Shown: positions 36,801-49,063 of the stretch, piece by piece | Layout: every line of letters begins with the position of its first letter | How positions within the stretch are numbered: the first letter of the stretch is position 1 | Source of the DNA: Trema orientale | Taxonomy: Eukaryota > Streptophyta > Magnoliopsida > Rosales > Cannabaceae | Direction: 5' to 3' | Assembly (NCBI GenBank): GCA_002914845.1 | Contig: JXTC01000008.1 | Span: 400,350 to 464,349 of the forward strand | Length of the DNA: 64,000 nucleotides | Notes under the pieces: generated by a model | The model's input: the letters and a program-made list of their open reading frames with translations, nothing else | Databases searched by the model: none | Told to the model about the DNA's origin: nothing | Position numbers and translations under genes: made by a program

Positions 36801-37240
36801 AATAGTACCATAAATTTAAAAAAAGACAATAATAGTAAAACAATTTTTCTAAATTTATCCCACTAAAAAACCTCTCGTAAAACCTCGGGAAAACAAAAAA
36901 GGAAACTCAAAATGCAGCACTTGTAAAGAGAGAACGACTTTATATAAAAGAAGCACAAAAGCAAGGTTTTGTGTCTGAGAAAGAAACAATCAATGCAGAT
37001 CCATGGATCACAAAGCTAGGACAGAGAGAGAGCTGAACTAAGCTAAGCTAAGCCAAACTTACCTTTTGTGAGCCGCTGATGGATCTATATATCATCGCTC
37101 AAGGAAGTCAACATCTCATTTTCCAACCTTTTTTCTCGGCCCAATTCAACTTTGAGCATCAGAATTCGATTTGGTTCGATTCTCAGCTCTCTCTCTCTCT
37201 CTCTCTCTCTGTATATGCATGAGAGAGATTGGTTATGAAA
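33855..37240 (-). other. IQD gene 5' leader: non-coding first exon and long leader intron
   Basis: Upstream of the ATG, an acceptor TTGCAG|GTCTG places a leader exon piece at 33855-33888. A strong donor CACAAAAG|GTAAGT lies at 37063/37062, so a 3174-base leader intron (33889-37062) would join it to a first exon from about 37063 to 37240. That first exon is pyrimidine-rich, with a CT run on the gene strand's complement at about 37188-37210, as is common near plant transcription starts. Splice sites were chosen by eye. No coding sequence is seen within the intron. Confidence 0.5.
34543..34622. repeat. 40-bp tandem duplication in the IQD leader intron
   Basis: aactttgtagactttaccaa... recurs after 40 bases with apparent full identity through caattaattaaatcatt. 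Confidence 0.85.
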
Positions 37241-37284
37241 TTTGTGACCTGATAAAGTTGAAGCTAGGACAGAGAGAGAGAGAG

Positions 37285-37316
<32 letters not shown>

Positions 37317-38698
37317 GACAGGTGTTGGCTAACGTACGCCGGGAGGTTTTTTTTTTTTTTTTTTTGTTGAGAACCTGTTTTAACGTTGGGTTTGTAAAAC
37401 GACATCGTATTGTTGTGGTGACTGTCAGACTGTCGTGTCGTTGTCACGCATGAGTCAATCACGGGGATACAACACGAACACTTTCTTTTAGTTCTTTACA
37501 TTTTTTACTCACCGAACCGTTTGATGATTGATTGAACGCACGTAAGCGCTCTGTGACTCCAGCGCACGTTAGCACATACCCTCTTCACAATTTTTTATAC
37601 TTTATTACTAAAGCCAGGCTCTTGCCGAAGAACTAAGAGAAAATGAAGAAAATATTGGGCAATAATAGTTGAGAAATAATGGACTTTTAGCGTTAATGAC
37701 TCTCAGACATTAAACAATACTAATTTTTTGTCATATTATGCTCGATATATCATATATGTATATTAGTCGGCAATGATTCGACTGAACAAATAAATAAGGG
37801 TTCTTGTTTTTTTCAACTAAAAGGAATAAGGGTACCTTTATAGATAGCACTTTGAAGAAAAGTATTATTATTTTTATTAGAAAATGACTACGACAAAAAT
37901 TGCCACTCAGCTTAATTAAAAATAAAAATAAAATAAAAAAACTACTGAAATAAGAAGACCAACCAGGAAAAGTGTAATTCTGCCTTGTTTTCGTAAATGC
38001 ATTTGACACACTTTATTTCCTTTTTCTTTTTCTTTTGTTGTAGAGTTTAACATAATTTTTTTTATAATAAACAAAAAAAAAATATTATAACATGTCAGAC
38101 TTGTTTTTCCCCCCTTAAAAATTAGGCATTGTTTAGTAATAACTATTGCACTATTACTTTAGAAGATGGGGGTAAGAAGACAGAAAAACGAATATAGGAA
38201 GAAAGAATATATTTTGGTAAGACTTATTAGTTGTCAAAATTTGGAATTAATAACCACAACCCAATGATGACTTGGGAATATCCGATATAAATGTCAGTCA
38301 AGTTTAAATTGGTTCAATATTCAAACGAAGAGTCATTAGCACTACTAATTTTATTATATAGCTGCTTTTTGATCAGTGGGCTCTATTTAATTTTTAATAA
38401 AGACAAAGATTTACATATTTATTTATGTTTTGTAAAGTGGATCCCATGACGCAAAGATCATGCATGATTAGGTTTGAAAGGAACAAGACACGGTAAATTG
38501 CAAAAATGCACTCCAGATTTTGGAATTTTAACACACGGATAAACTTTAAACTAACTAATATTCAAGTAGCTCTATTATGACATATTTGTCTACTCTTCTA
38601 CACAATTTAAAATAATTGTACTCCCACTATTTCTAAATTATCAATTAATTTATTTAATTTTTCTTTTTCCACCGCTTCTTCACTAATTGAGTGACTTA
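37241..38698. other. Upstream flank of the IQD gene
   Basis: Carries (GA)n then (GT)n microsatellites at about 37268-37314 and a T-run at about 37349-37368 immediately upstream of the probable transcription start. The remainder is AT-rich and non-coding. Confidence 0.5.
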
Positions 38699-39125
38699 GG
38701 CTATGTTTGGTAGGAAGGAAAAGAGAGAGGAAGGAAAAGTTTTGAGGGAAAAGTAGAGGGAAAAAAAATTGAGTTGTTTGGTAAGAGGGAAAAAGGAAGG
38801 GAAGAGAAAATGGAAGAGAAAAGCGGAGGGAAAAATATGGTGGGACCCACTCCAATATTTTCCTCCCAAAAATAGAGAGAAAAGGGAGAGGAAAAGTTTT
38901 TTTACAAATGCTTTAAAGTAAATTTACCAAATTAACTTTGTATACTACTTTTAAAATTTTAATAAAAAGGGCAAAATAGTCATTTTAAAATATACTAATT
39001 TTCTTTCCTTCCTACATACCAAACAACAATTGAGGAAAGACACTTTCTTTTCCATCTTACATATTTTCTTTCCCTCCTAATTTTTTCTTCCCCCCTACTT
39101 TCTTTCCTCTCTACCAAACATAGCC
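38699..39125. mobile_element. Tourist-like (PIF/Harbinger) MITE with TTA target duplication
   Basis: The ends are inverted: GGCTATGTTTGGTAGGAAGG on the left and GGCTATGTTTGGTAGAGAGG as the reverse complement of the right. TTA flanks both sides (38696-38698 and 39126-39128), the signature of PIF/Harbinger insertion. The element is 427 bp, purine-rich on the left and pyrimidine-rich on the right, with no ORF. Confidence 0.85.
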
Positions 39126-39354
39126 TTAGATAGTCGATATATGACAAGAGACATATTAGCAATTATACTATACTTAACATAGCATTTGTAGCAAAACAGT
39201 ATTATCTACTAAAGGACCATTTATATTATGAAAGGGGTTGGATACCCGATAAATATGCTCTTTCTCCAAAAGAGACTATAGAATTTTGCAGTTAATAGTT
39301 TCTATGAGCCTCAACTACGGAAAGAGAGGGCAATCAGCTGACCTTATCGACAAA

Positions 39355-41424
39355 GAATCAGTTTATCCCAAGAGCATGTACCTAAGACTCCGTTGGATGC
39401 CTTATGCTTATTAAGTGGGAAATCTCATGTATTTAATACTTAATTTGTACAAGACCAAACATTTGTTATGTTGTTGGAATTATTAGGTATCAATCAAATC
39501 ACATACTTGAACTATGGAATATGATAAATTACATTCTAAGTATTTTCGGAACAAGAAATCATATATTTGTTTATTCTTGAGAAGATTTGACCCCTATAGA
39601 ATATACTGTTGGGAATAATTCTCCAAATCTTTTATTAATATTGTTGAATATTTTTTGTCTCTAAAAAGACATTTATTCATGCATATTTATGATAATTTTT
39701 AGTTAGTGTTTTGTAAATGTCAAAGGTTCCTTAATTTGTTATGTAGTAGAGATACGTAAAATTATTGACTAATTACTTGAGACATAATTCTCTATTTGAA
39801 ATCTACAGTGATTATTCATAACCGATAAAAAAAAGTTGGACACTTCTCTTGAACAAGGTTGTAGAGCTTTATATACTAATATGAGTCCTAAGCCATGGAA
39901 ATATGGCTTTATGTATAAAGATTTGGTATATATTTAATACATTGGATATAACCACATGAGAATTATTTCTTTAAATAAGTACCATAATCAAGAATTATTC
40001 ACATATATAGTAAAGACAATTAATGCATGTCTATATTAATCATGAAATGGGTAATGAACTCGTGTTCATAATATGTACTATTTGAGATATTAGCGAGTAG
40101 GACTAAAAGTTATTATCTAGAGTTCAATATTTTAATAATGCAATGTTACGTGCATTGGTAACACATGCTCATAAATATGGAAACTATAACTAGATGAAAT
40201 AGAGAAATAACTATTACCTTATAGAACTATGAATTCTTGTATAATTAAATCTTGGCTAAGTAATCAATAAAAATAGTTTTTATTGATTAAAGACTTCTTA
40301 AAGCGATTAGTTATCTATTAGACATAGTCTTTTATCAGAATTTTATATCTGGGAAAAACCATAATTTCACCATACTTCTAATTATTGATGCTTATGTATG
40401 ATACACATACATTATCAATTATCTAATGGATATTATATTAGTTGTTAGTTTCTTGTAATATTATTTAATTAAAGAGTGTAGTATTTGATCTTTAGTAAGA
40501 CAAGTCCAATATTAGTAGAATGAATCCACTTGTATTTGTAGGTAATTGGAACTGAGCTTGTCTACTTTAATTTGAATTAAAAAGGTCCATGTAGGTCCCC
40601 AACTTATAACAAATTATTCAGACAACACGAGATCAAATTAGCAGAGCCTAATAATTGGGCCCATGAGTAAAGAGGAGCCAAAAAAACTAGTAGGGGCCTA
40701 GCGCTACTCTCCAATGATAGGATAATTTTTGCTAGTCTAATAATAGGGGTTGGCATAATTCTACTACTATGATGGTTGGCATATTTACACACTATTATGT
40801 CCTTAAAGAAATAATAATTTTAGTTTAATTAAAAACATTAATTTTGGCACTTGCCTCTTCATAATTGTATGGAGAAAAGTGATAATTCAGTTGTAAAGAT
40901 CAAAGTGAGGATTGAGTTGTAGAGATCAAAGACTGATCTCTAATCATTATTTTTGGAGCCTTTTGGTGTTTACAATTTGAAGGGAATATCTCACCACTAT
41001 TTGATCAAGATCGAGATATCTACATATCTCTGTAGTTTAAAGATTGATAATTCAAAAGGAAAATTTATTGGTTAAAAAACTTTTCTTTAGGCAAACTTGC
41101 TACGAGTGTGTCAATATATCATAACAAAAGATCCAATACATTTTAGAAAAATTCAAATTCAAAATCAAAGAAAAGATTTTATTATTCACAATTCCGCTGC
41201 AAACTCTTTATAATATTTTCTTGGCCAAAGTTTCCAACATATACAGATTTGGACTTTCAATTTGTTAAAAATTTGAGAAAGTCAACGTTTGATTTAATGT
41301 CTACTATTTGGGAGGAGCTATCATATGATGTAATATTGAGAATCCTACTGCAAACTCTACAATAGAAGTTGAATATATAGTAACTTATGAAGCAACTAAG
41401 AAAGCAAAATGATTGGCATATCGT
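39355..41424 (+). pseudogene. Copia polyprotein relic (RT end/RNase H), split by a solo LTR
   Basis: The left piece reads ICTRPNICYVVGI, RYQSNHILELW, GTRNHIFVYS (then a stop) and EDLTPIEY up to 39606. The right piece resumes after the LTR at 41240 with TDLDFQ, KSTF, LGGAI and STIEVEYIVTYEATKKA. These are consecutive landmarks of the Copia RT/RNase H region (consensus of the type CTRPDICYAVG, EDLTPIGYTDSDFQ, STMEAEYVA). Frameshifts and stops show it was already decaying. Integrase and earlier domains are absent and no LTR of its own was found. Confidence 0.8.
39607..41239. mobile_element. Solo LTR with TATAC target duplication
   Basis: Begins TGTTGGGAATAATTC and ends AAAGTTTCCAACA, giving TGTTGG...CCAACA termini. 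TATAC occurs directly at 39602-39606 and 41240-41244. No primer-binding site follows the right end and no polypurine tract precedes the left end. It is therefore a 1633-bp solo LTR left by recombination between two LTRs. Copia-type termini are suggestive, not proof of lineage. Confidence 0.85.
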
Positions 41425-42202
41425 TAACTACTAAATTAAATCCTTTCTATTCCTATATTAGTTTAACATAGTATATATAGTGATAGTCAGAATTGATCCC
41501 ACGAAGAATTAGTCTAACTAATAACCTATTATTCCTATAATTTTTAGGGTGGTTTATAACTTAAAACTAAATCTAATAAAATATGAGAATAAGTGCAAAA
41601 CATAAAATACATGGGTTAGAAGTTCATTCACCACTATAAGACAGTCCTATTAAACTAATTACCAAATCTTATATTCAATTATTTGTCAGATTTAAGTCAT
41701 TAGCCAGAGATGATAACAAGCTCTATTGTCTGTAATTCTCCTCAAGATTTATTAGACAAAACTAGCTCTTCATCTAAATACTATTAATTAGATTAACCTC
41801 GAACAAACTCTCTTAGTGGTACCAAATTAATGCATTAAGTCAAGGAAAATATACTAAGCTATGTAATTTTTCTCACAAGCTCGAAATCTTTTAATTTAGA
41901 TCATGTATTTTATCATAATAAATCAAATTATGCAATCTAATCTACCTATAGTTTTAATACCTTATTAGAAAACCTATACAATTACATATCTTGAGTTTTA
42001 ATTCAGCATTCAATCTCTAACCGGTCCTATTTAGTTACGCATCCTAAATAAATCAAGATAAAAATCATAAACAATTTTAAACAATAGAACATAAACAACT
42101 TTGAATAAATAATAGATATATAAAATCTGAAAAAATAAATAATAATCATGTCTTGGACTTTGAAATTACTTTAACCAACTAAAACCTAATCTAGCAAGTC
42201 TA
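41425..42202. other. Intergenic, possible gypsy LTR scrap
   Basis: gatagtcagaattgatcccacgaagaa at about 41483 resembles the end region of plant gypsy LTRs read from the other strand. No boundary or coding sequence could be defined. Confidence 0.3.
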
Positions 42203-43074
42203 TAAGGGGCCATTTGGTATGGAGGGTTCCAAGTTTTCAGATTAATGGGAAAACTGAGAAGGGTGATGTGATTGTTTGAAAACTTGAATAGTTATGTTTA
42301 GTTGTACACTGGAATAATATTTGAAAACTGTGTTTGGTTATACATGAGAATGTACTGATTTTTGGTACTTTTTCAGAATTAATGGAAAATTAATTTTTTA
42401 AGCTTTTTTTTTTTAATAATTCACTAACATATGTTTTAGTAAAAAAAATCGTAAGCTTTATTTCTTGTAAAATAATAAAAATATTTTCCTTAAAATAAAT
42501 AATAAATTACAAAAAAGTACTTATAAAATTGAATTATCTACTAAACAATCTTGGTTTTTTTCAAGTAATATTTCTGATTATATTCAATCTTTAGTTGACT
42601 TGACTCTATACAAACAAGTTGAAGTAATTCTTCTATTTTCAGTTTGTTATCATATATCAAACTAAAAAATAATACTACATAAATATCATTAAACCAATAA
42701 TAAAAAGAATTCAAAATATAGCATATTGATACCATTTCTCTAATATGTTCTAAAAAATTACACTATATAATAAGGATATCAAATTTCTTAAGGTCATCAA
42801 AGTTTTAAAAACATGATGTCATCTTACATTATATAATAAGTACGTCAAACAAATATTGTCACCAAAGTTTGTAAGCATGATATGATGCTACAACTTCAAA
42901 AGTCACCTAAAGTTGTCACCAAAGTTTGTAGCGTGATATAATGCTATAACTTCAAAAGTTACATCTTTATTCTTGAAAGATGTTAAATTTGATAAAGTAA
43001 TCACAAAAAGAGTTTTCCAATAAGTAACCAAAGGTTCCAATGTAACTTATCCAAGCAAACCCGTAAGAAACCCA

Positions 43075-43752
43075 AGTTTGAATTCATGTCCAAGGTGAAG
43101 AAATAGTCGGTGTTAGCTTGATTTTGGACAATAATTTGCCCAATATTAACTCATTGATCATTGGTCAATCCATTGATTTTCTTAAGTTCATAAAATACTT
43201 TCATCTTCCTTGCAGTACCATCAGCCTCAAACAGAAAGCAATCAGCAAGCCTTCTCATTTCTCACTTGCAGAAGCATGTAGCTATCCAAACTATTTAACT
43301 GAGTCAGTGATTACATCAACTAATGGGTCTCCATTTTTTGCCTCTCTTATTACCTTTTTACTTGCTTGTGTTGATAGTGTATTTGTGAAACTTGCATTAG
43401 CATTCAGATCATCTAATGGATTCAAAGGATCAAAGTTATTATGTTCCTCATTGTCAATCTCTTCAACCTTCTCAGAAAGTTCTATTGCATCTTGTCCATT
43501 AGCATGATCTCTCCCAAATGCAATTCCTAATTCCTCATAATGAGGAAAGGGCTTGGTTCTCAAACCTTTCGCCGTTGGATGACTCTGTGATATATAAACA
43601 ACAAAAAAATAAAATCCAACCTTTAAACTAGTTAAACAATATATATATATATATATATATATAAATACTAAGAACTGAAAAACTAACCTTAACCCATTCA
43701 TCAAACATAGTTTTCTCAACCATAACACACTTAAGGTCACCATTCTAACCAA
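43075..43752 (-). pseudogene. Harbinger Myb/SANT-like accessory protein relic
   Basis: C-terminal half of the Myb/SANT-like protein that partners PIF/Harbinger transposases. The minus strand reads MVEKTMFDEWVK, then a donor-like GTTAGT, an acceptor-like ATCACAG, then SHPTAKGLRTKPFPHYEELG and IAFGRDHANGQDAIE, as in family members (KGLRNKPFPYYEDL, FGKDRATG). An acidic linker leads to VDVITDSVK and a stop at 43291. Past the stop, in another frame, the conserved tail continues: RRLADCFLFEAD, KMKVFYELKKINGLTNDQ, IGQIIVQNQANTDYFFTLD. The N-terminal SANT part is not recognisable. Inactivated by at least one frameshift and two stops. Confidence 0.75.
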
Positions 43753-44348
43753 ATCTACTAGCAGACGGTCATAACATTTCAGAAATTACATGGTATTATT
43801 TCTTCAGTATCTAAATGCAAGAATCGATGTGTAGTTATGCTCTAAGTCCACAAGTTAGAATCTTGTCATGCATTATTTTTTTTATCTGTTGCAAGTAGCC
43901 AGGCTTAAATGTATCATTGTTAGCTTTTCATTTTCCGCTATTGGTTTTCTCTAACAAATATTCGACCAACTTTGAATCCTCAATAGAAGTCCATTGATAT
44001 TTTTTTCCACCAATTGATGTTGATTGGGAAGTACCTTCCATTATGTTTTCTATAAATTTTAAAATATAACCATAAAGACATAGACTTTCAAATATACTCA
44101 TAAGAATCTCAAGACATAACTATAAAGATAAAAAGGTTTCAAATATAATCATATTAATCTCAAGATATAACTATAAAGACAGAGATTTCAAACATAATCA
44201 TCAAGAAATAAATAGTCAAATACCATAGAATATTTAATGTTCAAATATAGAGAAATTCTCATAAACAATATAAACTGTCAATGTTATACAATCCAATAGA
44301 ATGTGAAAACATAAGCAAGAATAATTAAAATAAGCCATAGCATATCAT

Positions 44349-45440
44349 CTATGCATTTTGGCTTCCCCGCCATTGGTCAAACATATCTCTAGCTAAGTTG
44401 TCCCTCCAAGTTGTTCAAGCATTTGATATTTCAATATGCGTATAACAATCATCGTCCATATCATCTTATTCACTTTTATTATCATTATCAATATCATTTT
44501 CCTCAAGTAGAACATATTCTAAAAGGTTCATAGGCATCTCTCTTCTAATCATGTTGTGGAGAAGGCAATATGCCAAAATAATCTGATATTGTATTTTGAC
44601 AGGGCAGTATGACCGACTTCTAAGAGTTGCCCATCGTACTTTCAACAATCCAAATGCTCTTTCTGTTATAATTCTGGTAAAAAAGTGTCTCATATTAAAA
44701 AATTCTTCAAGAGTAGCAGGTGGGAGTATCTAATTATTTAAATAGTAGCGTTATCCTCTATATAGTGTTAAGAAGTCTTCATAGTTAGGATACCCAACAT
44801 CACATAAGTAGTAGTACCTTACATATTTTTTTGCTTAGATTGTGAGTAAATTGATATTATATAAGTACTATAGGTAGTAGTGATTAACATAAATATAATT
44901 TTACCTTGTAGAACTTTAAACCCATTCTTCCTAGATATAGCATCTTTTAAATTTCTAGAATCAGTAGCTAAACCCTCTCATCCAGGGAAGTCATAAATAA
45001 ACTGCATATCTTGTGATACTACCCTTAATATATTTCTGGCAATTTCATTTTTTCTGGTTCTATACCTAGGCCTATCTGATACTAGGACACTAACCTAGAT
45101 ATGTGCAATCTAGTGCTTTTAAGTAATTTTTAAACTATTTCCACCTTTCATCATTTGAATTATCAAGAACTGCCTCTGGCCTCTTAAATAATATCTCATG
45201 GAGACGTAACACAATACTTAACACAATGTTAAATTGTCGACTAATTGTTTCACCTGAATATGCAAATTGATATCTGATAATTCTATTCTTAACGTCATGA
45301 GATATAACATGCAAAAATATAGTTAACATTTCTTTAACATCTATATTTTTGGTAATTTTTAAACCCTCATAGTTCTAAGGAGATTATATAAAATGAAAAA
45401 TATTCTCCTATCCATGCGAGTGCTCTCTATACACTGACGT
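44349..45440 (-). pseudogene. PIF/Harbinger DDE transposase relic
   Basis: Minus-strand pieces in order: ILYNLLRTMRV; MLTIFLHVISHDVKNRIIRY; YSGETISRQFN; DERWK, stop, FKNYLKALDCTY; SDRPRYRTRKNEIARNILRV; QDMQFIYDFPG, stop, EGLATDSRNLKDAI; YYLCDVGYPNYEDFL; ERAFGLLKVRWATLRSRSY; ILAYCLLHNMIRREM; and finally TTWRDNLARDMFDQWR. This is the DDE_Tnp_4 (ALP1/Harbinger) plan, with the DGT and DSR neighbourhoods of the catalytic residues visible. Stops replace conserved tryptophans at 45135-45137, 44978-44980 and 44415-44417. Additional stops follow YRG and precede LPPA. A donor-like GTAAAAT after KVLQ (about 44903) may mark a real intron. Confidence 0.85.
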
Positions 45441-47111
45441 CACTATCATATATCATTCTGTGGTAATTTAGTTGACGTATTTGATGCCTATGCAAAGAAG
45501 TTTCATCCCATATTCTTTTTCTAGTAAAACACTTTCTATTAATGAATTTAAACAATAGAAAAAATAAATAAATAATGTCATCTCATTTAATATCTCTATT
45601 AATTGAATTAAATTTGGTACTATTCTTTTCTTTGTAACCAATGGAAGACAGCCCATTTCTGCACTTATAACTAATGAAGATGTTTAAGTTTTCTAGTCCA
45701 ACAAAGCCAAGCCTAACTAAATAAGACCTAAAATGCTAAAAAGTGTTATAATACTATCCTACATCATTATGATAATATAAGAAAAACAAAGGAGAACAAC
45801 TAGGAATACTATTATTCTAATTTATAAAGTGTTATTTCACCAAATTGACAATTTGTATAATCTATCTTCTATAATATACATATATATATATACAGACACA
45901 CATCAGAGAGCATTTAGAAGAAAGAAAACAAGGAAAATAATGTGAATAATAAATCCTTAAGGCATAATCCAACTCTTAGAAATAACTAATATATCTTCCT
46001 TTTATTAAACAAGGAGCGCATAGAAATGATATACAAAGATCTAAATCATTGTTCATATGAAGACTTTAGTGATATTTGTTGATGTATCCCAAAAAAAAAA
46101 AAAAAAATTGGCCTATAATTCCATCAAGCTTAATTTCAAACCTTGTTAATAACCCATTACATAATCCTCATAAAAAAGTGCCAAATTTTCCATTCCAGAA
46201 TCCAAATGGCAAGCAAGTTTGATATTTTCATTCCTTCCCTCAAATTATATCGGTAACCATAAAGATACACATATTCAATTACTCTCAAAATACTATTCAA
46301 GCAAGAAGTATAACAATTAAGCAAGGACAAGTATTATTGATTTATTTATTGCTATAAGATATAGCAAACAAATTTTGAATACTCAAATTTCAAGCCCAAA
46401 CAAAAATAAAAAAAGAATCCAGCACTCAAATAGTAATATTATCACCAACAGAATTACCATGACAATAATGCAGTAAGGAAAAAAAAATTAAACAGTAAAA
46501 AGAATTAATCAACATATATATATAGTCGATTACAACCACAAAAAAACATTAATACACAAACCCAGTCTTTTAGATCTAGAACATCAATGATGGAATAAAT
46601 TTATAAAAATACATTTAAATCTATAAATAATTTCTCAACTTAATTTTGTTATAGAAAACCTTACCCATAAAAACTCAAATCAACTCAATCAACCAATAAA
46701 TTTCGAAATACAACCTAGGGTTTCAAAGAACAAGAAAAAATTAGAGAAGATGATAGGAGAAAAAATCAGATGAAAAGGGAGAGAAGAAAGTTCATTGAGC
46801 AATAGAAAGAAAAATCATTCACACTTGATACGAATACAAATTTTGGGAGACCACCTTCACCACTGACCAAAGTCACAAGAATGAGAGAGAGTGGCTGAAG
46901 CGGATTGATATAAATGAGACTTTTGTTTTCAGATGCCTTAGCAAATAAAAACCACCGATTTGGGTGGGTTTATGTTAACCCCCTTTTATGGCTAACTAAA
47001 TCCCATGTGCTTAACTTTCTCGGGTTTTAAAAAAAGCAAGACTAGTAACAAACAAGAAAAATTTGAGATTTCCATTCCCACCCTCTTCTACCACTTATAC
47101 CATATGGTCCC

Positions 47112-48060
47112 TTAGGAAATATTATCCCGTCTAAAAGATAATGCAATATAAAAATATGAACGTATGAAAAAATTACTTCAAAAGAGAATCTAGCTAATTC
47201 GTTTACTAAGACCTTAAGAGTTTTAAGGGTCACATAAAGATTATGGAGTTGCAAGATATGTCCTACATATTTTGATTTCACTTGACAGATTTTAGGATTT
47301 ATGGGTAGGAAAGATAACCTTTAAAATTTAAAAAGCAGCAAAGTAAAAGAAAACCTTTTTTTTTATCTTTCCTATTTTGTTTATAAGTGGTCAGATTTTC
47401 AGGATAAAATCAGAAATTTTGTGGGAAATATTAGAAGTATGGGCTAGCGTAATTTTAACTCATTGTTGTTGTGAGGATTGTATCACCTTGATATTATCAC
47501 ACAGGGTTGTTGCAACCTTGCTACCTATAAGGTTGAACCTTCCTACTATGCAACCTTGCTATAGCCAATGTTGATACTCAACAACAAACTCAGTTAAGCA
47601 ATAATTACGTAAATGAGAATGTTACAAGTCACAAATTATCATTCTTAACCCTACAGTAGTATAAGCATAAATGATGAAAAAACTAAAAATTCATGGAATA
47701 CGCTTGCACAAGATTAGTATAAGTATAGAAAATGAAAAAACTAAAAATTTATGAGAGTTGTTTACATAAGAATAGTATAAACATAGATGATGAAAAAATT
47801 AAGGTTGTATTTACGATAAAAAATATTGTGGTCACTTAAGAAATTAAAGAATTTCTTTTGAAAAATATCATACCTTAAGTTTTTATACCAACTTCGGTAG
47901 AGTTGAAGAGTACACTTCATGCCTTACTACAAAAAGAAAAAACTTTTTGTTGCGGAGAAAAGCAATAATATGCATTCGACAAAATAAAGGAAATATTATC
48001 ATCACCTGAAGTTATGACCTCAATAGTACACTTTATTATTGCTATATTTAATAATCTACT
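47112..48060. other. Intergenic
   Basis: Contains a threefold degenerate repeat of a tagtataagcatagatgatgaaaaaactaaaaattyatg phrase at about 47655-47805. No gene was recognised. Confidence 0.4.
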
Positions 48061-48061
48061 G

Positions 48062-48960
48062 TACACACATATATAACGTGTATAAAATAACTACAAGTGC
48101 ACAAGTTGTGACTAGTAATAAAGTGAAAGTAAGATATTGTCTCACGATGATTATTTTCCCTAAATTAAAGTAATTACTATGGCCTTAGTAACCTAATTAT
48201 ATCTAGGCGATCCAATTTTTAAACTAAAAAGTGAAAACAAACAATTAAACAATTGAAGATAAAAGTAATCAAAAGTAAGAATTAAGAAGACAAATATACC
48301 AAGGGATAAATCTAAGATGAGAGGTTTGGGGTCTTGATTTCACTCTACTATCCTATGTTTGTCATATTTAGCAGTCAATAACTAGTTCCAATTGATTTAT
48401 TAATCAAGAGTATAATTTTTAACCTCACTACCTCTCTCGTGTGTCAAATGAAGTCCTATGTGTGACTAATCAAATTGGTATCCCTACCTAATTTGTCTAT
48501 CTGCATATGCATTAAAAAACCCTCAAGGATTAACTCAACTATTGGCCTCCCGAACTCAACAGCATCTAAGCTTGTGTTTCACAATCCAAATAAGTGAACT
48601 AATCTCTACCAAGTATTTGCATCCACAGATTAATAACAACTAATTCATTTTCCAATAAATTAGAAACATTAAACATAGAGAAACACAAACGAATCAAATG
48701 AAAACTTCATTAATAATTGCCAACTATTCAAAGCATATAACAATACAGCTACATCAAGCCCCTAGAGTATGAATTTAGCTACATATAGATATATCCAAAA
48801 CAAATACCATCAAGAAGTTTGTAGATGAAAACATATTAAGATACATTCACAAATACAACTTATAAAAGTAAAAATAGATAAAGAAAGAAAAGGAAACGAT
48901 AGTAAAACGATAGTAGTGAGTGTCTTCAAGCTTGAATTCCTCCAAAAATCTCTGAGGAAA
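48062..48960 (-). mobile_element. Possible gypsy-type LTR fragment
   Basis: Read on the minus strand, the left end (catcgtgagacaatatctta..., acttgtgcacttgtag) resembles the 3' end of plant Ty3/gypsy LTRs, where a gtgggattcgac-type phrase precedes acttgcacttg. No primer-binding site or coding domain accompanies it. Weak call. Confidence 0.3.
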
Positions 48961-49004
48961 CTCCAAGAAAATTTCAAGCTCCAAGCACTCTAAATTTGCT
49001 CAAA

Positions 49005-49011
<7 letters not shown>

Positions 49012-49060
<49 letters not shown>
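49012..49060. repeat. (TA)n microsatellite
   Basis: About 24 TA units, uninterrupted. Confidence 0.95.

Positions 49061-49063
<3 letters not shown>

Larger units (their letters stand above)
42206..47111 (-). mobile_element. PIF/Harbinger transposon, 4.9 kb, decayed
   Basis: Terminal inverted repeats: GGGGCCATTTGGTAT on the left and GGGACCATATGGTAT as the reverse complement of the right (2 mismatches in 15). The flanking trinucleotides are TAA on the left and TTA on the right, where the family duplicates TWA; one base has changed or one end is slightly misplaced. Inside, in the same minus orientation, are relics of both Harbinger genes: the DDE transposase and the Myb/SANT-like DNA-binding partner. 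It is an autonomous-class element, now dead. Confidence 0.7.

Noticed and set aside
37085-37462. 125-codon minus-strand open frame upstream of IQD
   Set aside because: Made of (GA)n/(GT)n microsatellite translation (Leu-Ser and Thr-His repeats) over the probable IQD promoter and first exon.
43118-43507. 129-codon plus-strand open frame
   Set aside because: Antisense of the Harbinger Myb/SANT-like relic, which matches its family on the minus strand.
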